Source: an uncultured Actinobaculum sp.
GTDB taxonomy: Bacteria; Actinomycetota; Actinomycetes; Actinomycetales; Actinomycetaceae
DNA length: 64,000 nt
Direction of reading: 5' to 3'
NCBI GenBank assembly: GCA_938020505.1
Contig: CALIHR010000014.1
Coordinates: 1 to 64,000 of the forward strand
Below are positions 29,697 to 37,697 of this stretch, piece by piece. The notes below the pieces were generated by a model. It ran no database searches, was not told where the DNA came from, and was given only the letters and a program-made list of their open reading frames with translations. Every line of letters starts with the position of its first letter. The stretch's first letter is position 1. A program made the position numbers and the translations under genes.

Positions 29697-29712
29697 TAAA
29701 ACATCTGTTCGA
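29697..29712 (-). promoter_or_regulatory. LexA (SOS) box of uvrA
   Basis: The minus strand reads TCGAAC-N4-GTTTTA. The first half is a perfect match to the actinobacterial consensus TCGAAC-N4-GTTCGA and the second is partial. It covers the expected -35 region of the uvrA promoter. Confidence 0.6.
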
Positions 29713-29805
29713 AGCATCGCAATCGTGAGATTGCCTACCACCGGCGGCGGGCCGACGGCGGCCCCGGGGCTCTTTGGCGGCTGAAAGGCATTTTGGCGGT
29801 TGAGG

Positions 29806-29828
29806 GGCTCTTTGACGTCTAAAGAGCC
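29806..29828. repeat. Hairpin and small repeats between uvrA and the YciI gene
   Basis: GGCTCTTT and AAAGAGCC form a perfect 8-bp stem with a 7-nt loop. Around it GGGGCTCTTTG occurs twice (29765 and 29804), and CTGAAAGG / CCTTTCAG form an outer inverted pair. The function is unknown. Confidence 0.5.
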
Positions 29829-29891
29829 TTTCAGCGTCCGGGAGAGTCGTCGCGCCCCGGGAACGGGAGCGTCATCGTCCCAGGAAATCGC

Positions 29892-29897
29892 TAGAAT
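29892..29897 (+). promoter_or_regulatory. -10 box of the YciI-like gene (leaderless)
   Basis: TAGAAT lies exactly 7 nt before the ATG, and there is no ribosome site in between. Confidence 0.5.
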
Positions 29898-29904
29898 TGG
29901 CCTC

Positions 29905-30183
29905 ATGGCTATCATTGCAATCGAGTACACGTACGACGTCGCCCAAAGCGAACTCATCGCCGAGCATCGTCCGACCCATCGCGCACACCTTCGCGACCTT
30001 CACGAGGCCGGAGCCGTCCTGACCTTCGGGCCGCTGGGAGACGACAGCGCCCTCATCCTCGTCGAAGCCGACTCCCCCGAGGCGGGCCTGAACGTGCTGG
30101 CCGGCGACCCCTTCCGCGAGCTCGGCGTCATCAAGAACGCGAACGCGCGAGTCTGGAATCCCGCCGTCAACCCTTGGGCATGA
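29905..30183 (+). CDS. YciI-like protein
   Basis: This is a small 92-residue ferredoxin-like-fold protein of the YciI family. The family features are H21-RPTHRAHL near the N-terminus and an FGPLGDD segment near residue 40, followed by DPFRELGV. Such proteins are predicted hydrolases or catabolic accessory proteins; the reaction here is unknown. The ATG was chosen over a longer upstream frame because it fits the family start and the leaderless -10 box. The transporter gene follows 36 nt later and may be cotranscribed. Confidence 0.75.
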   Translation: MAIIAIEYTYDVAQSELIAEHRPTHRAHLRDLHEAGAVLTFGPLGDDSALILVEADSPEAGLNVLAGDPFRELGVIKNANARVWNPAVNPWA

Positions 30184-30219
30184 GCCTGAAAGCTCAGGCG
30201 CGGGCCGGAGACTGAGGGC

Positions 30220-31188
30220 ATGAGCCGACGCCCCTCCAATCTGAACATCGATCCTTTCGTCGCCGGGATCGTCCTGGCGATGGCCCTCGGGCTCGCGCTG
30301 CCCGTTCCCGCCAAGGGGCGCGAGATTCTTTCGACGGTCGCGGATCTGTCCGTGTGCCTCGTCTTCCTTGTCTATGGGATGCGCCTGCGCACAAGCGAGG
30401 TGCTCGCGGGCCTCACGAACGTCAAGCTGCAACTTTCGGTTCTTTTGGCGACGTACGTGGCTTTTCCTGCCTTCGGATTCCTCATGTACAAGGCCGCCGA
30501 ACCCGTTTGGGGGCAAGGATTCGCCACCGGCTTCCTGTATTTGGCGATCCTTCCGTCGACGATTCAATCCTCGGTCACCTTCGTCTCCATCGCGAAGGGA
30601 AACGTTGCGGCAGCAGTGTGTTCGGCGACGATCTCCAACATTCTCGGCATGTTCGTCACGCCGCTCCTCGCCCTCCTCGTCCTCGACGTCGGCGGGGCCT
30701 CCGGAGGCGGTTTGGGCTCGATCGTGACCAAGCTGCTCGCCCCGTTCATCGTGGGCCAGCTGTTTCAACAATTTGTGGGCGACTGGTTCCGAGCGCGGCG
30801 TTCGACGGTGAAGAAGATCGACAATTCTTCGATCATCCTCATCGTGTTTTCGGCGGTCGTCAACGCAACGGCCGAGGGGGCGTGGGCCGGCGTCACGGCG
30901 TGGACGGTTCTCGTCCTCATCGCCCTGTCAGTGGCCCTGCTCGCCACAATGCTCGCCCTCACGTGGTTTGTCCCCGGGAAGATCGGGATGCCGAGGGAGG
31001 ACCGGACCGTCGTTCTCATGTGCGGGTCGAAAAAATCCTTGGCCACGGGGCTGCCCATGGCCAAGGCCCTGTTTCCGGCTTCTATGGTGGGCGCCGTCAT
31101 TGTTCCGGTGGTCCTGTTCCATCAGATTCAGATTTTCGTGTGCGCGATCATCGCCGCGCGGCTGGGGCGGACGGCGCCCGACGAATAG
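30220..31188 (+). CDS. Bile acid:sodium symporter family (SBF-like) transporter
   Basis: The 322-residue membrane protein has about nine to ten hydrophobic helices and resembles the SBF-like / YfeH branch of the BASS superfamily (sodium-coupled uptake of organic anions). The crossover-type segments LPSTIQSSVTFVSIAKGN (near 112) and CGSKKSLATGLPMAK (near 270) are typical of this branch. The substrate is unknown. A true intrinsic terminator lies 120 bp downstream inside the end of the convergent terC gene. Confidence 0.8.
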   Translation: MSRRPSNLNIDPFVAGIVLAMALGLALPVPAKGREILSTVADLSVCLVFLVYGMRLRTSEVLAGLTNVKLQLSVLLATYVAFPAFGFLMYKAAEPVWGQGFATGFLYLAILPSTIQSSVTFVSIAKGNVAAAVCSATISNILGMFVTPLLALLVLDVGGASGGGLGSIVTKLLAPFIVGQLFQQFVGDWFRARRSTVKKIDNSSIILIVFSAVVNATAEGAWAGVTAWTVLVLIALSVALLATMLALTWFVPGKIGMPREDRTVVLMCGSKKSLATGLPMAKALFPASMVGAVIVPVVLFHQIQIFVCAIIAARLGRTAPDE

Positions 31189-31307
31189 GCCCGCAGCGAC
31201 GCCGAGGCCGCCGCGCCAAGCTCTGCGGCGCCGGAAAGCCCGGCTCGGCCTCCGTCGGACATCGGCGGGCCGTTGACTCTGGGCCCGTCCGAGTGACTCC
31301 GAGCCGT

Positions 31308-32618
31308 TCAGCCCCGTTTGCGGGGCTTTCTCTTTCCTTTCAAAGGGCCTTTGCGGCCTGAGAGACTCCCGTCTCCCGAACGCCGCGCGTTTCCGGGCTG
31401 CCGTTCCTCTCCCGATCGTCGCGATTCTTCGGGCCGTCGCGATTCTTCGGCCCGTTGCGATTCTTCGGACCGCCTGTCTGCGGATTTCTGCGCGCCGCTC
31501 GGCTCGGCGCCCCTCTCGCGGAAGGCTTGACTCTGGCGGAAGGCCTGGGCGACCCGGCCGGCTTCGATTTCGTCCCCGGCCTCTTCGACGTTTGTGCCTT
31601 CGATGGCGTCGCGCTTCGTCTTTCCAAGGGATGTGACGACGGTGAGGAAGAGTATGGCGAGAATGACGGCGAGGGAGACGAGGGGGTGGATGTCGGGTAT
31701 GAATTCGAGCCATCCTTGCCCGTGTGAGGCCTCGACGAGGAGTTTGAAGCCGATGAACGCGAGAATCGCGGCGAGCCCGTAGTGGAGGTAGACAAGCCGT
31801 TCGAGGAGCCCTTCGACGAGGAAGAAGAGCTGGCGAAGCCCCATGAGCGCGAAGGCGTTGGCGGCGAAGATGATGAACGGTTGAGCGGTCAGCCCAAAGG
31901 ACGCGGGTATCGAGTCGAGCGCGAACATGAGGTCCGCCGATCCGATGGAGACGATGCACAGGAAGAAAGGCGTGACGAAGGTTTTGTGACTTTGCCGCAC
32001 TAGCATTTTATCCCCGACGAAGCCGTCGGTGACCATGAATACCTTGCGCGCCCCGCGAACGACGGCGTTCGGCTTGTACACGTCGTCGTCATGGTCCGGG
32101 TCCTTCCGGTCCTCGACGCCCTCGCGAAGCTGGCTCCATGCCGTCCACAGGAGGAAGGCGGCGAAGATGAAAAACAGCCAGGAAAAACTCTCGAGGAGGG
32201 TGGCGCCCAGAAGGATGAAGACGAGCCTGAGGATGAGGGCTGTGACGATCCCCCACAGGAGTACCTTTTGCTGATATTTCCTGGGAACTCGGAACGAGCC
32301 GATGATGATTATGAAGATGAAGATGTTGTCGATCGAGAGGGAGTACTCGGTGAAATAGGTCGCAAAGTACTCGAATGCGAACTCCGATGAGTGGCGGAAC
32401 AACGTGTAAACGCCGAAGAGGCCGGCCAGACTGACGTAGAAGACGAGCCACCTCGTGCACTCTTTGATCGTCGGCTCATGGGGCTTTCGCAGGTGGAGAA
32501 AGAGGTCGATGCCGATGAGGGCGACGACGAGCCCGCCCAGAACGAGCCATTCGTGCATGTGAACCTGCATGGACTGCGCCGCGTCGGTCGCGGCGAGCGC
32601 ATTCGGGGACATTGGCAT
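31308..32618 (-). CDS. TerC/Alx-family membrane protein, likely manganese exporter
   Basis: TerC-family proteins act in Mn(II) homeostasis. The 436-residue protein has about eight membrane segments up to residue ~330. The acidic family motifs are SLSIDNIFIFIIIIGSF (near 83) and FALDSIPASFGL (near 210), thought to bind metal. The last ~75 residues form a basic Ser/Arg/Glu tail with repeated EESRR units, unlike most family members. The start has an excellent GGAGGAAA ribosome site, which is also the target of an upstream riboswitch. Mn export is inferred from the family and the riboswitch. Confidence 0.9.
   Translation of the reverse strand: MPMSPNALAATDAAQSMQVHMHEWLVLGGLVVALIGIDLFLHLRKPHEPTIKECTRWLVFYVSLAGLFGVYTLFRHSSEFAFEYFATYFTEYSLSIDNIFIFIIIIGSFRVPRKYQQKVLLWGIVTALILRLVFILLGATLLESFSWLFFIFAAFLLWTAWSQLREGVEDRKDPDHDDDVYKPNAVVRGARKVFMVTDGFVGDKMLVRQSHKTFVTPFFLCIVSIGSADLMFALDSIPASFGLTAQPFIIFAANAFALMGLRQLFFLVEGLLERLVYLHYGLAAILAFIGFKLLVEASHGQGWLEFIPDIHPLVSLAVILAILFLTVVTSLGKTKRDAIEGTNVEEAGDEIEAGRVAQAFRQSQAFRERGAEPSGAQKSADRRSEESQRAEESRRPEESRRSGEERQPGNARRSGDGSLSGRKGPLKGKRKPRKRG
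31310..31335 (+). terminator. Intrinsic terminator of the SBF-like gene
   Basis: AGCCCCG-TTTG-CGGGGCT is followed by the T-rich run TTCTCTTT, the clearest Rho-independent terminator in the window. It overlaps the last codons and the stop of the convergent terC gene. Confidence 0.8.
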
Positions 32619-32639
32619 AGTTTCCTCCGGTCTGTAAGG

Positions 32640-32733
32640 GGCAACCGGAGGTCTCTTCCCGCCATCGCTGGCCTCGGTCCGGGAGCATTCCGTGATGACG
32701 AACCGATGTTGAGTGGGAATACTCCCCTCCGCC
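32640..32733 (-). ncRNA. yybP-ykoY (manganese) riboswitch upstream of terC
   Basis: The minus-strand leader contains the actinobacterial form of this aptamer: GGCGGAGGGGAGTA at the 5' side, a GTTCGTCATCACGG middle arm, a CCCGG...CCGAGGCC arm, and AAGAGACCTCCGG at the 3' side, where GGAGG pairs with CCTCC to form P1. The 3' P1 strand ACCTCCGGT is also complementary over 8 bp to ACCGGAGG, the ribosome site of terC at 32624-32631. This predicts translational control: Mn(II) closes P1 and frees the ribosome site; without Mn the site is hidden. Family assignment is from recalled consensus. Confidence 0.8.
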
Positions 32734-32737
32734 AACA

Positions 32738-32743
32738 ATTCTA
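32738..32743 (-). promoter_or_regulatory. -10 box of the terC leader
   Basis: TAGAAT on the minus strand lies just before the aptamer, which would place the transcript start near 32731. The promoter sits in the uvrB-terC spacer and next to the uvrB stop. Confidence 0.5.
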
Positions 32744-32815
32744 CGCGAACATCCTGCGTATTTTGGCCAAGACGTTCGGCGCCTGCATGTGGGATTCGAT
32801 ACGCGTTGGCCGCGT

Positions 32816-34903
32816 CTACTTCTGGGCCTGCATGGAATGCCACAGCTCGCTTTTGAGGCCTTTGATCTCGTCCCTGTAGCGCGCGGCGAGTTCGAACTTC
32901 AATGACGCCGCGGCTTCGTGCATGAGCTCCGTCATCTCCTCAATCAGCCCCTTGAGGTCGCGCTCCCCTTCGGCTGCGGCGCTTTCGCGCGACGTTGCCG
33001 GAGCCTCCGGCGTCGCGGCCCGCTCCTTGCGGTATCCGCCCTCGAGCAAGGCCGCCGTGTCGATGTCTTCGCGGGCGAGCATGTCAGTGACATCGGCGAT
33101 TTTCTTGCGAAGCGGCTGCGGGTCGATTCCGCGCTCCTCGTTGTAGGCCATCTGTTTGGCGCGGCGCCTGTTCGTCTCGTCGATGGCTTCGCGCATGTTC
33201 GGGGTGATCGAGTCCGCGTACATGACGACTTGGCCGGAGACGTTTCTGGCCGCCCGGCCGATCGTCTGGATGAGCGACGTCGTCGAGCGGAGAAAACCTT
33301 GCTTGTCCGCGTCGAGGATCGCGACGAGCGACACCTCGGGGAGGTCAAGGCCCTCGCGCAGGAGGTTGATGCCGACGAGCACGTCGAATGTTCCCAGGCG
33401 CAGCTCGCGCAGAAGCTCGACGCGGCGCAGGGTGTCGACGTCGGAATGCAAGTATTCGACCTTGATGTCGCGTTCGGCCAGATAGTCGGTCAAATCTTCC
33501 GCCATCTTCTTCGTCAGCGTGGTGACGAGCACGCGCTCGTCGCGCTCGACCCGCTCCTTGATTTGTCCGAGCAGGTCGTCGATCTGCCCCTCCGTGGGCT
33601 TGACGACGACTTCCGGGTCGACGAGGCCGGTGGGCCGGATGATCTGCTCGACGACGCCGTCGGAGTGTTCCATCTCGTACTTTCCCGGGGTGGCGGAAAG
33701 GTAGACCGTCTGACCGATCCGTTCGAGGAATTCGGGGAACTTCAACGGCCGGTTGTCCATGGCCGAGGGCAGGCGGAAGCCGTAGTCGACGAGCGTGCGC
33801 TTGCGCGACATGTCGCCCTCGTACATCGCTCCGATCTGCGGAACCGTCACGTGGGACTCATCGACGATGAGGAGGAAGTCTTCGGGGAAATAGTCGAGCA
33901 GGGTATTGGGCGGCGTTCCGGGCCCTCGCCCGTCGATGTGGCGCGAGTAGTTCTCAATTCCAGCGCACGACCCGATGTTTCGCATCATCTCGACGTCGTA
34001 GTTGGTGCGCATCTGCAGGCGCTGGGCCTCGAGCATTTTGTTCTGCGTCTGAAGCGTCTCCAGCCGTTCGGCCAGCTCCGCCTCAATCCCTTCCAGCGCG
34101 CGCGCCATCCGTTCGGGGCCCGCCACATAATGGGAGGCGGGGAAGACGTGGGCGCGGTCGACGCGGCGGATCACTGTTCCCGTGAGCGGGTGCAGCAGCG
34201 TGATCGCGTCGATTTCGTCGCCGAAAAACTCGACGCGGATGGCGAGCTCTTCGTAGACGGGGATGATTTCCACCGTGTCCCCGCGCACCCTGAACGTTCC
34301 GCGGGCGAAGGCGACGTCGTTGCGCGTGTACTGCATGCCGACAAATCCGCGCATGAGCTCGTCGCGGTCGATCCGCTGCCCCACTTCGAGCTGGACCATG
34401 CGGGCCACGTACTCCTGCGGCGTGCCCAATCCGTAGATGCACGAAACCGAGGCCACCACCACGGTGTCGCGCCGAGTCAGAAGGGAGTTCGTGGCCGAAT
34501 GCCGCAGCCTCTCCACCTCGTCGTTGATCGAGGAGTCCTTCTCGATGAACGTGTCGGTTTGCGGAACGTAGGCCTCGGGCTGGTAGTAGTCGTAATAGGA
34601 GACGAAGTACTCGACGGCGTTGTTCGGCATGAGCTCGCGGAATTCCGCCGCCATCTGGGCGGCCAGGGTTTTGTTCGGCTCAATGATGAGAGTCGGGCGC
34701 TGAACCTTCTCGATGAGCCATGCCGTCGTCGCCGATTTGCCGGTTCCGGTGGCGCCCAAGAGGACGACGTCCTTCTCCCCCGCCTCGATCCGCTCCGCCA
34801 GCTCCGCGATGGCCGCGGGCTGATCGCCGGAGGGGGTGTACTGCGACACCACTTGGAAGGGCTTTTCCGCCCTCTCGATCTCGGATTCGATCTCGGTCGT
34901 CAT
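32816..34903 (-). CDS. uvrB: Excinuclease ABC subunit B
   Basis: UvrB verifies DNA damage and hands it to UvrC. The 695-residue helicase-like protein shows GATGTGKSATTAW near residue 50, the beta-hairpin YYDYYQPEAYVPQTDTFIEK near 105, DESHVT, the helicase motifs TKKMAEDLTDYL and QTIGRAARN, and a C-terminal UVR motif (LMHEAAASLKFELAARYRDEI). The ATG lies 6 nt after TAAGCT without a ribosome site, so it is probably leaderless. A perfect LexA palindrome covers the -35 region. Confidence 0.97.
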   Translation of the reverse strand: MTTEIESEIERAEKPFQVVSQYTPSGDQPAAIAELAERIEAGEKDVVLLGATGTGKSATTAWLIEKVQRPTLIIEPNKTLAAQMAAEFRELMPNNAVEYFVSYYDYYQPEAYVPQTDTFIEKDSSINDEVERLRHSATNSLLTRRDTVVVASVSCIYGLGTPQEYVARMVQLEVGQRIDRDELMRGFVGMQYTRNDVAFARGTFRVRGDTVEIIPVYEELAIRVEFFGDEIDAITLLHPLTGTVIRRVDRAHVFPASHYVAGPERMARALEGIEAELAERLETLQTQNKMLEAQRLQMRTNYDVEMMRNIGSCAGIENYSRHIDGRGPGTPPNTLLDYFPEDFLLIVDESHVTVPQIGAMYEGDMSRKRTLVDYGFRLPSAMDNRPLKFPEFLERIGQTVYLSATPGKYEMEHSDGVVEQIIRPTGLVDPEVVVKPTEGQIDDLLGQIKERVERDERVLVTTLTKKMAEDLTDYLAERDIKVEYLHSDVDTLRRVELLRELRLGTFDVLVGINLLREGLDLPEVSLVAILDADKQGFLRSTTSLIQTIGRAARNVSGQVVMYADSITPNMREAIDETNRRRAKQMAYNEERGIDPQPLRKKIADVTDMLAREDIDTAALLEGGYRKERAATPEAPATSRESAAAEGERDLKGLIEEMTELMHEAAASLKFELAARYRDEIKGLKSELWHSMQAQK

Positions 34904-34909
34904 GGTTCG

Positions 34910-34915
34910 AGCTTA
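34910..34915 (-). promoter_or_regulatory. -10 box of uvrB (leaderless)
   Basis: TAAGCT on the minus strand is 6 nt from the uvrB ATG. Confidence 0.45.
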
Positions 34916-34934
34916 CACGAGAAGACGCCTATGC

Positions 34935-34948
34935 CGAACGAATGTTCG
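34935..34948 (-). promoter_or_regulatory. LexA (SOS) box of uvrB
   Basis: CGAAC-GAAT-GTTCG is a perfect palindrome matching the core of the actinobacterial SOS box CGAAC-N4-GTTCG. It overlaps the expected -35 region of the uvrB promoter. Confidence 0.75.
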
Positions 34949-34980
34949 CTCACGACGCAGCGGACGGGGCAGCGGACGGA

Positions 34981-35070
34981 GGCGGGCGAGGCAAGCCCTG
35001 CTGGACCGCAGACGAGCGAGGCAAACCGTCGGGCCTCACAGGCGGGCGAGGCGGCGTCGCAAATGGCGCG
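34981..35070. repeat. Three 30-bp tandem repeats downstream of coaE
   Basis: Units start at 34981, 35011 and 35041 with an exact 30-bp period; each begins G[G/A]CG[G/A]GCGAGGC. The tract lies just after the 3' end of the minus-strand coaE gene and next to the uvrB promoter. Confidence 0.65.
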
Positions 35071-35081
35071 CCGACGTCGCG

Positions 35082-36407
35082 TCAATCGTGCTCGCCTGTC
35101 ACAACGGCCGCCATCGCAAAGCGGGGATCGGCCGAAACGTAAAAGCGAGGCCCCCCTGGCGCACAGGCGGCAGGCTCGGAAGAGACACGGCCGGAATCGC
35201 CCAATGCGCAACGACCAGATCCAGACGCGACATCGCCGGAATCGCCCGGCGACGCATCACGCCGAGCATCGGGGGAAACGCGACGGCTCTCGCCGCGGGC
35301 CTGAATCGCCGCGCGCGGCTTGCCCGCACAAGGGATAAATCCCGCGTCGGCAAGCGAGGACTCATCGACCGGGCCGACGATTTTGAGCACGCCGCCTTTG
35401 CCGCCGGCCGTTTCCCAGCCGTCCCCTCCAAGGGCCGCCTTCGCGCCCTTCCGGGAAAGCGACGCCCCTCCCCCTCCGAGGGCCGCCTCCCGGTTCACGA
35501 AGGCCCCCTGCCGCGTCAGGCGAGCCGCCGCGCGAGCGCGTTGCTCGGGGCTCGGCGGGGCGTCGCTCCCAAAGACGCGCCGGCCTTCCCGCATGTTCGC
35601 GGCATAAGGGACGAGCCAGCCTTCCCAAAGTTCGCGGGCCGCGCGGGCGGCGTCCCCGAGGGAGCCGCCGTTGTCGACGACGACGTCGGCCAGCTCCCGC
35701 ACCCGCGACGCCGACGTCTGGCTGGCGATCCTCGCCCGAGCGTCGGCTTCGTCCATGCCCCTCGAATCCACGAGCCGCGAAACGCGGACGTCTTCCGGGG
35801 CGTCCACGACGATCGTCCCGTGATAGGCGTCCTGGTATGGGCTTCCGGCAAGGAGCGCCAGTTCGACGACGACCACGAATTCCTCCCCGCCGCCCGGAAA
35901 CTCGGCGTCGCCGCCCGGAGAATCAGTTTCTGCGTCCGAAAGCCCAGCGTCGCCGCCCGGGAGCTCTGCTCGGTCATCGAAGAACTCGATGCCTCCGCCC
36001 GAAAGCTCAGTGCCGTCTCGCGAAAACCGTCCCCCGCTGCGCGGGAAATCGGCGGGCCCGCCCGACGGCTCGCGCCGCTGCGACTCCGCCCGAAGGCTTT
36101 CCTCCCGCCAGGCGGCAAGCTGCGCCTGCGCGCGCTCCCACGTCCTCGGGTGGACGACGGCGTTCAAACGCGCGAGCGCCTCGGCGTCGTCGAAAACGAT
36201 CCTCGCGAGGGCAGCCCTGTCGATTTTGCCTTCTCTCACAGCCTCGGGCCACAGATCGCCGACCTCGCGCACGGCCGTCTCGCCGGGGGCGAGAACGTCG
36301 CGGGCGACGTCGTCGAGCGAAAGCAGCCGGGCCCCGCATTCCGCGAGCGCCGCGGCGACCGTCGACTTGCCCGAACCGATTCCGCCGGCAAGCGTCACGA
36401 TGAGCAT
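35082..36407 (-). CDS. coaE: Dephospho-CoA kinase with insert and degenerate C-terminal extension
   Basis: CoaE performs the last step of coenzyme A synthesis. The P-loop GGIGSGKST is at residues 8-16, LLSLDDVARDVL follows, then VVHPRTW and the late kinase segment DAPEDVRVSRL/ARIASQTS. A ~55-residue Gly/Asp/Glu-rich repetitive insert (about 113-167) interrupts the kinase domain. After LVPYAANMREG (about 268), where many actinobacterial CoaE proteins carry a GrpB-like domain, only scraps of it remain (SLADAGFIPC, RFYVSADPR). They are separated by a low-complexity region with two GDSG units. At 441 residues it is longer than a plain CoaE. The start has AAAGGAGAAG upstream. Confidence 0.88.
   Translation of the reverse strand: MLIVTLAGGIGSGKSTVAAALAECGARLLSLDDVARDVLAPGETAVREVGDLWPEAVREGKIDRAALARIVFDDAEALARLNAVVHPRTWERAQAQLAAWREESLRAESQRREPSGGPADFPRSGGRFSRDGTELSGGGIEFFDDRAELPGGDAGLSDAETDSPGGDAEFPGGGEEFVVVVELALLAGSPYQDAYHGTIVVDAPEDVRVSRLVDSRGMDEADARARIASQTSASRVRELADVVVDNGGSLGDAARAARELWEGWLVPYAANMREGRRVFGSDAPPSPEQRARAAARLTRQGAFVNREAALGGGGASLSRKGAKAALGGDGWETAGGKGGVLKIVGPVDESSLADAGFIPCAGKPRAAIQARGESRRVSPDARRDASPGDSGDVASGSGRCALGDSGRVSSEPAACAPGGPRFYVSADPRFAMAAVVTGEHD
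35191..35246. repeat. Two GGCGATTCCGG units in the coaE tail
   Basis: CCGGAATCGCC at 35191-35201 and 35236-35246 encodes GDSG on the coding strand, the same core and reading as in the scpA tail. Confidence 0.65.
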
Positions 36408-36580
36408 CGGCTTCTCCTTTGCACGACGGCGTGGCCGCCACTCCCAGAATCGGCGGCCGCGGCCGCCGCGTCGAGGGCCGCCGTCTCGTCATGCAAGCGG
36501 CCCTGGGCGTCAAAACGGGCAACCGCCAGACCGAACGGGCTGCCCGTCGACTTGAGAAGGGCGGCCTCCCCGTACATCAT
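36395..36580 (-). CDS. Possible small protein upstream of coaE
   Basis: A 61-codon frame beginning MMYGEAALLKSTG has GGGAAG 7 nt upstream and overlaps the coaE start by 13 nt. The first half looks protein-like (GSPFGLAVARFDAQG); the rest is Ala-rich. I do not recognise it. It could be a short coupled leader gene for coaE or a chance frame in high-GC DNA. The rest of the 316-bp stretch up to the aldo/keto reductase shows no gene. Confidence 0.3.
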   Translation of the reverse strand: MMYGEAALLKSTGSPFGLAVARFDAQGRLHDETAALDAAAAAADSGSGGHAVVQRRSRCSS

Positions 36581-36711
36581 CGCGCATCTTCCCGCTGTCC
36601 GCATCGTTTCGCGTGCCTGCCGCCGCCGTCACCGCCTTCGTCTCGGCGCCCCGCGCCTCCCACGCCGCTTCTCACCCGCCGCTTCCCTCAAACGCAAGCC
36701 CAGCGATCGAC

Positions 36712-36717
36712 TACGCT
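36712..36717 (+). promoter_or_regulatory. -10 box of the aldo/keto reductase (leaderless)
   Basis: TACGCT is 6 nt before the ATG, with no ribosome site visible. Confidence 0.35.
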
Positions 36718-36723
36718 TGACAC

Positions 36724-37539
36724 ATGAATCTCACGGACATCCCCATCGGCATCGGCACCTGGTTCCTGGGCGAGGATCGCCGCAAGCGCAACTCGGAGAT
36801 CGCCGCGATCCGCCGCGGCCTCGACCTCGGCCTGCGCGTGGTCGACACGGCCGAGATGTACGGCTCCGGCGCCAGCGAGAAGCTGGTCGGCGAGGCGATC
36901 GCCGGGCGGCGCGACGACGTCTTCCTCGTCTCGAAAGTGCTTCCCTCGAACGCCTCGGCGTCGGGCGTGCGCAGGGCGCTCGAAGCCTCGCTTTACAGGC
37001 TCAACACCGACCGCCTCGACCTCTATCTTTACCACTGGCGCGGCCATCACCGGCTCGAGGAGACGGTCGAAGCGCTGCAGGCCGCCGTCGACGACGGCCT
37101 CATCGGCGCATGGGGCGTCTCCAACTTCGACCCCGCGGACATGGACGATCTCGCGGACCTCGGCGCAACGCCCGCGACCAACCAAATCCTTTACAACCTC
37201 CTGCGGAGAGGCCCCGAATACGACCTTCTCCCCCTCATGCGCGAACGCGGCGTGGAACTCATGGCCTACTCGCCGCTCGAACAGGGACGGCTCTTCCAGG
37301 GCCAGGCCGGAAAGCTCCTTTCCGAGATCGCCGCAGAGGCGGGAACGACGCCGGCGGCCCTCGCCCTCGCGTGGGCGGTGCGCGAACCGGGATCGATCGC
37401 GATCCCCCGGACCTCTTCCCCCGAACGCATGGAGGAAAACGCCTCCGCCCTCCAGGTGACGCTCACCCCGGAGATCCTGCGCGACCTCGACGAGGTGTTC
37501 ACGCCGCCGTCCGGGCCCCGCCCGCTCGAAATCCTTTGA
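36724..37539 (+). CDS. Aldo/keto reductase
   Basis: The 271-residue NADPH-dependent oxidoreductase has a complete catalytic tetrad: D41 and Y46 in DTAEMYG, K71 in VSKVLP, H104 in YHWRG. The SNF motif near residue 132 and the late AIPRTSSPERMEEN nucleotide-binding segment are typical of the family. It sits at the edge of the glyoxylate/allantoin block and converges on hyi. It could reduce tartronate semialdehyde or a related aldehyde, since no tartronate semialdehyde reductase is present, but this is only context. Confidence 0.85.
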   Translation: MNLTDIPIGIGTWFLGEDRRKRNSEIAAIRRGLDLGLRVVDTAEMYGSGASEKLVGEAIAGRRDDVFLVSKVLPSNASASGVRRALEASLYRLNTDRLDLYLYHWRGHHRLEETVEALQAAVDDGLIGAWGVSNFDPADMDDLADLGATPATNQILYNLLRRGPEYDLLPLMRERGVELMAYSPLEQGRLFQGQAGKLLSEIAAEAGTTPAALALAWAVREPGSIAIPRTSSPERMEENASALQVTLTPEILRDLDEVFTPPSGPRPLEIL

Positions 37540-37595
37540 TTCGGGAGCTCTCCGCTCTTAGAGGTTGCGGGCGCCGTTCCCACCCGCTCTAGGCG

Positions 37596-37631
37596 CTTTG
37601 ACCGACAGGCACGGTCCTTTGACCGACGGGC
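37596..37631. repeat. Direct repeat of a TTGACCGAC element
   Basis: CTTTGACCGAC[A/G]GGC occurs twice, 21 bp apart, in the spacer between the convergent reductase and hyi. TTGACC resembles a -35 box, but no matching gene follows. Confidence 0.4.
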
Positions 37632-37638
37632 GCAAAAA

Positions 37639-37683
37639 CGAGCGGGGCTCGCCGACGTCGATCAAAATGGCGAGCCCCGCTCG
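37639..37683. terminator. Bidirectional hairpin between the aldo/keto reductase and hyi
   Basis: A perfect 15-bp stem (CGAGCGGGGCTCGCC and complement) with a 15-nt loop lies 14 bp after the hyi stop. AAAAA on the left becomes a short T run for transcription coming from hyi. Confidence 0.65.
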
Positions 37684-37697
37684 GGCGGACGCGGAGT

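Noticed and set aside
26877..29699. 940-codon open frame on the plus strand opposite uvrA, and similar very long frames opposite uvrB (32918-35338), polA (51226-54090) and pyk-lgt (55148-58087)
   Set aside because: In high-GC DNA the strand opposite a real gene often stays open. These translations are Arg/Asp/Val-rich without motifs, and the opposite strand encodes unmistakable conserved proteins.
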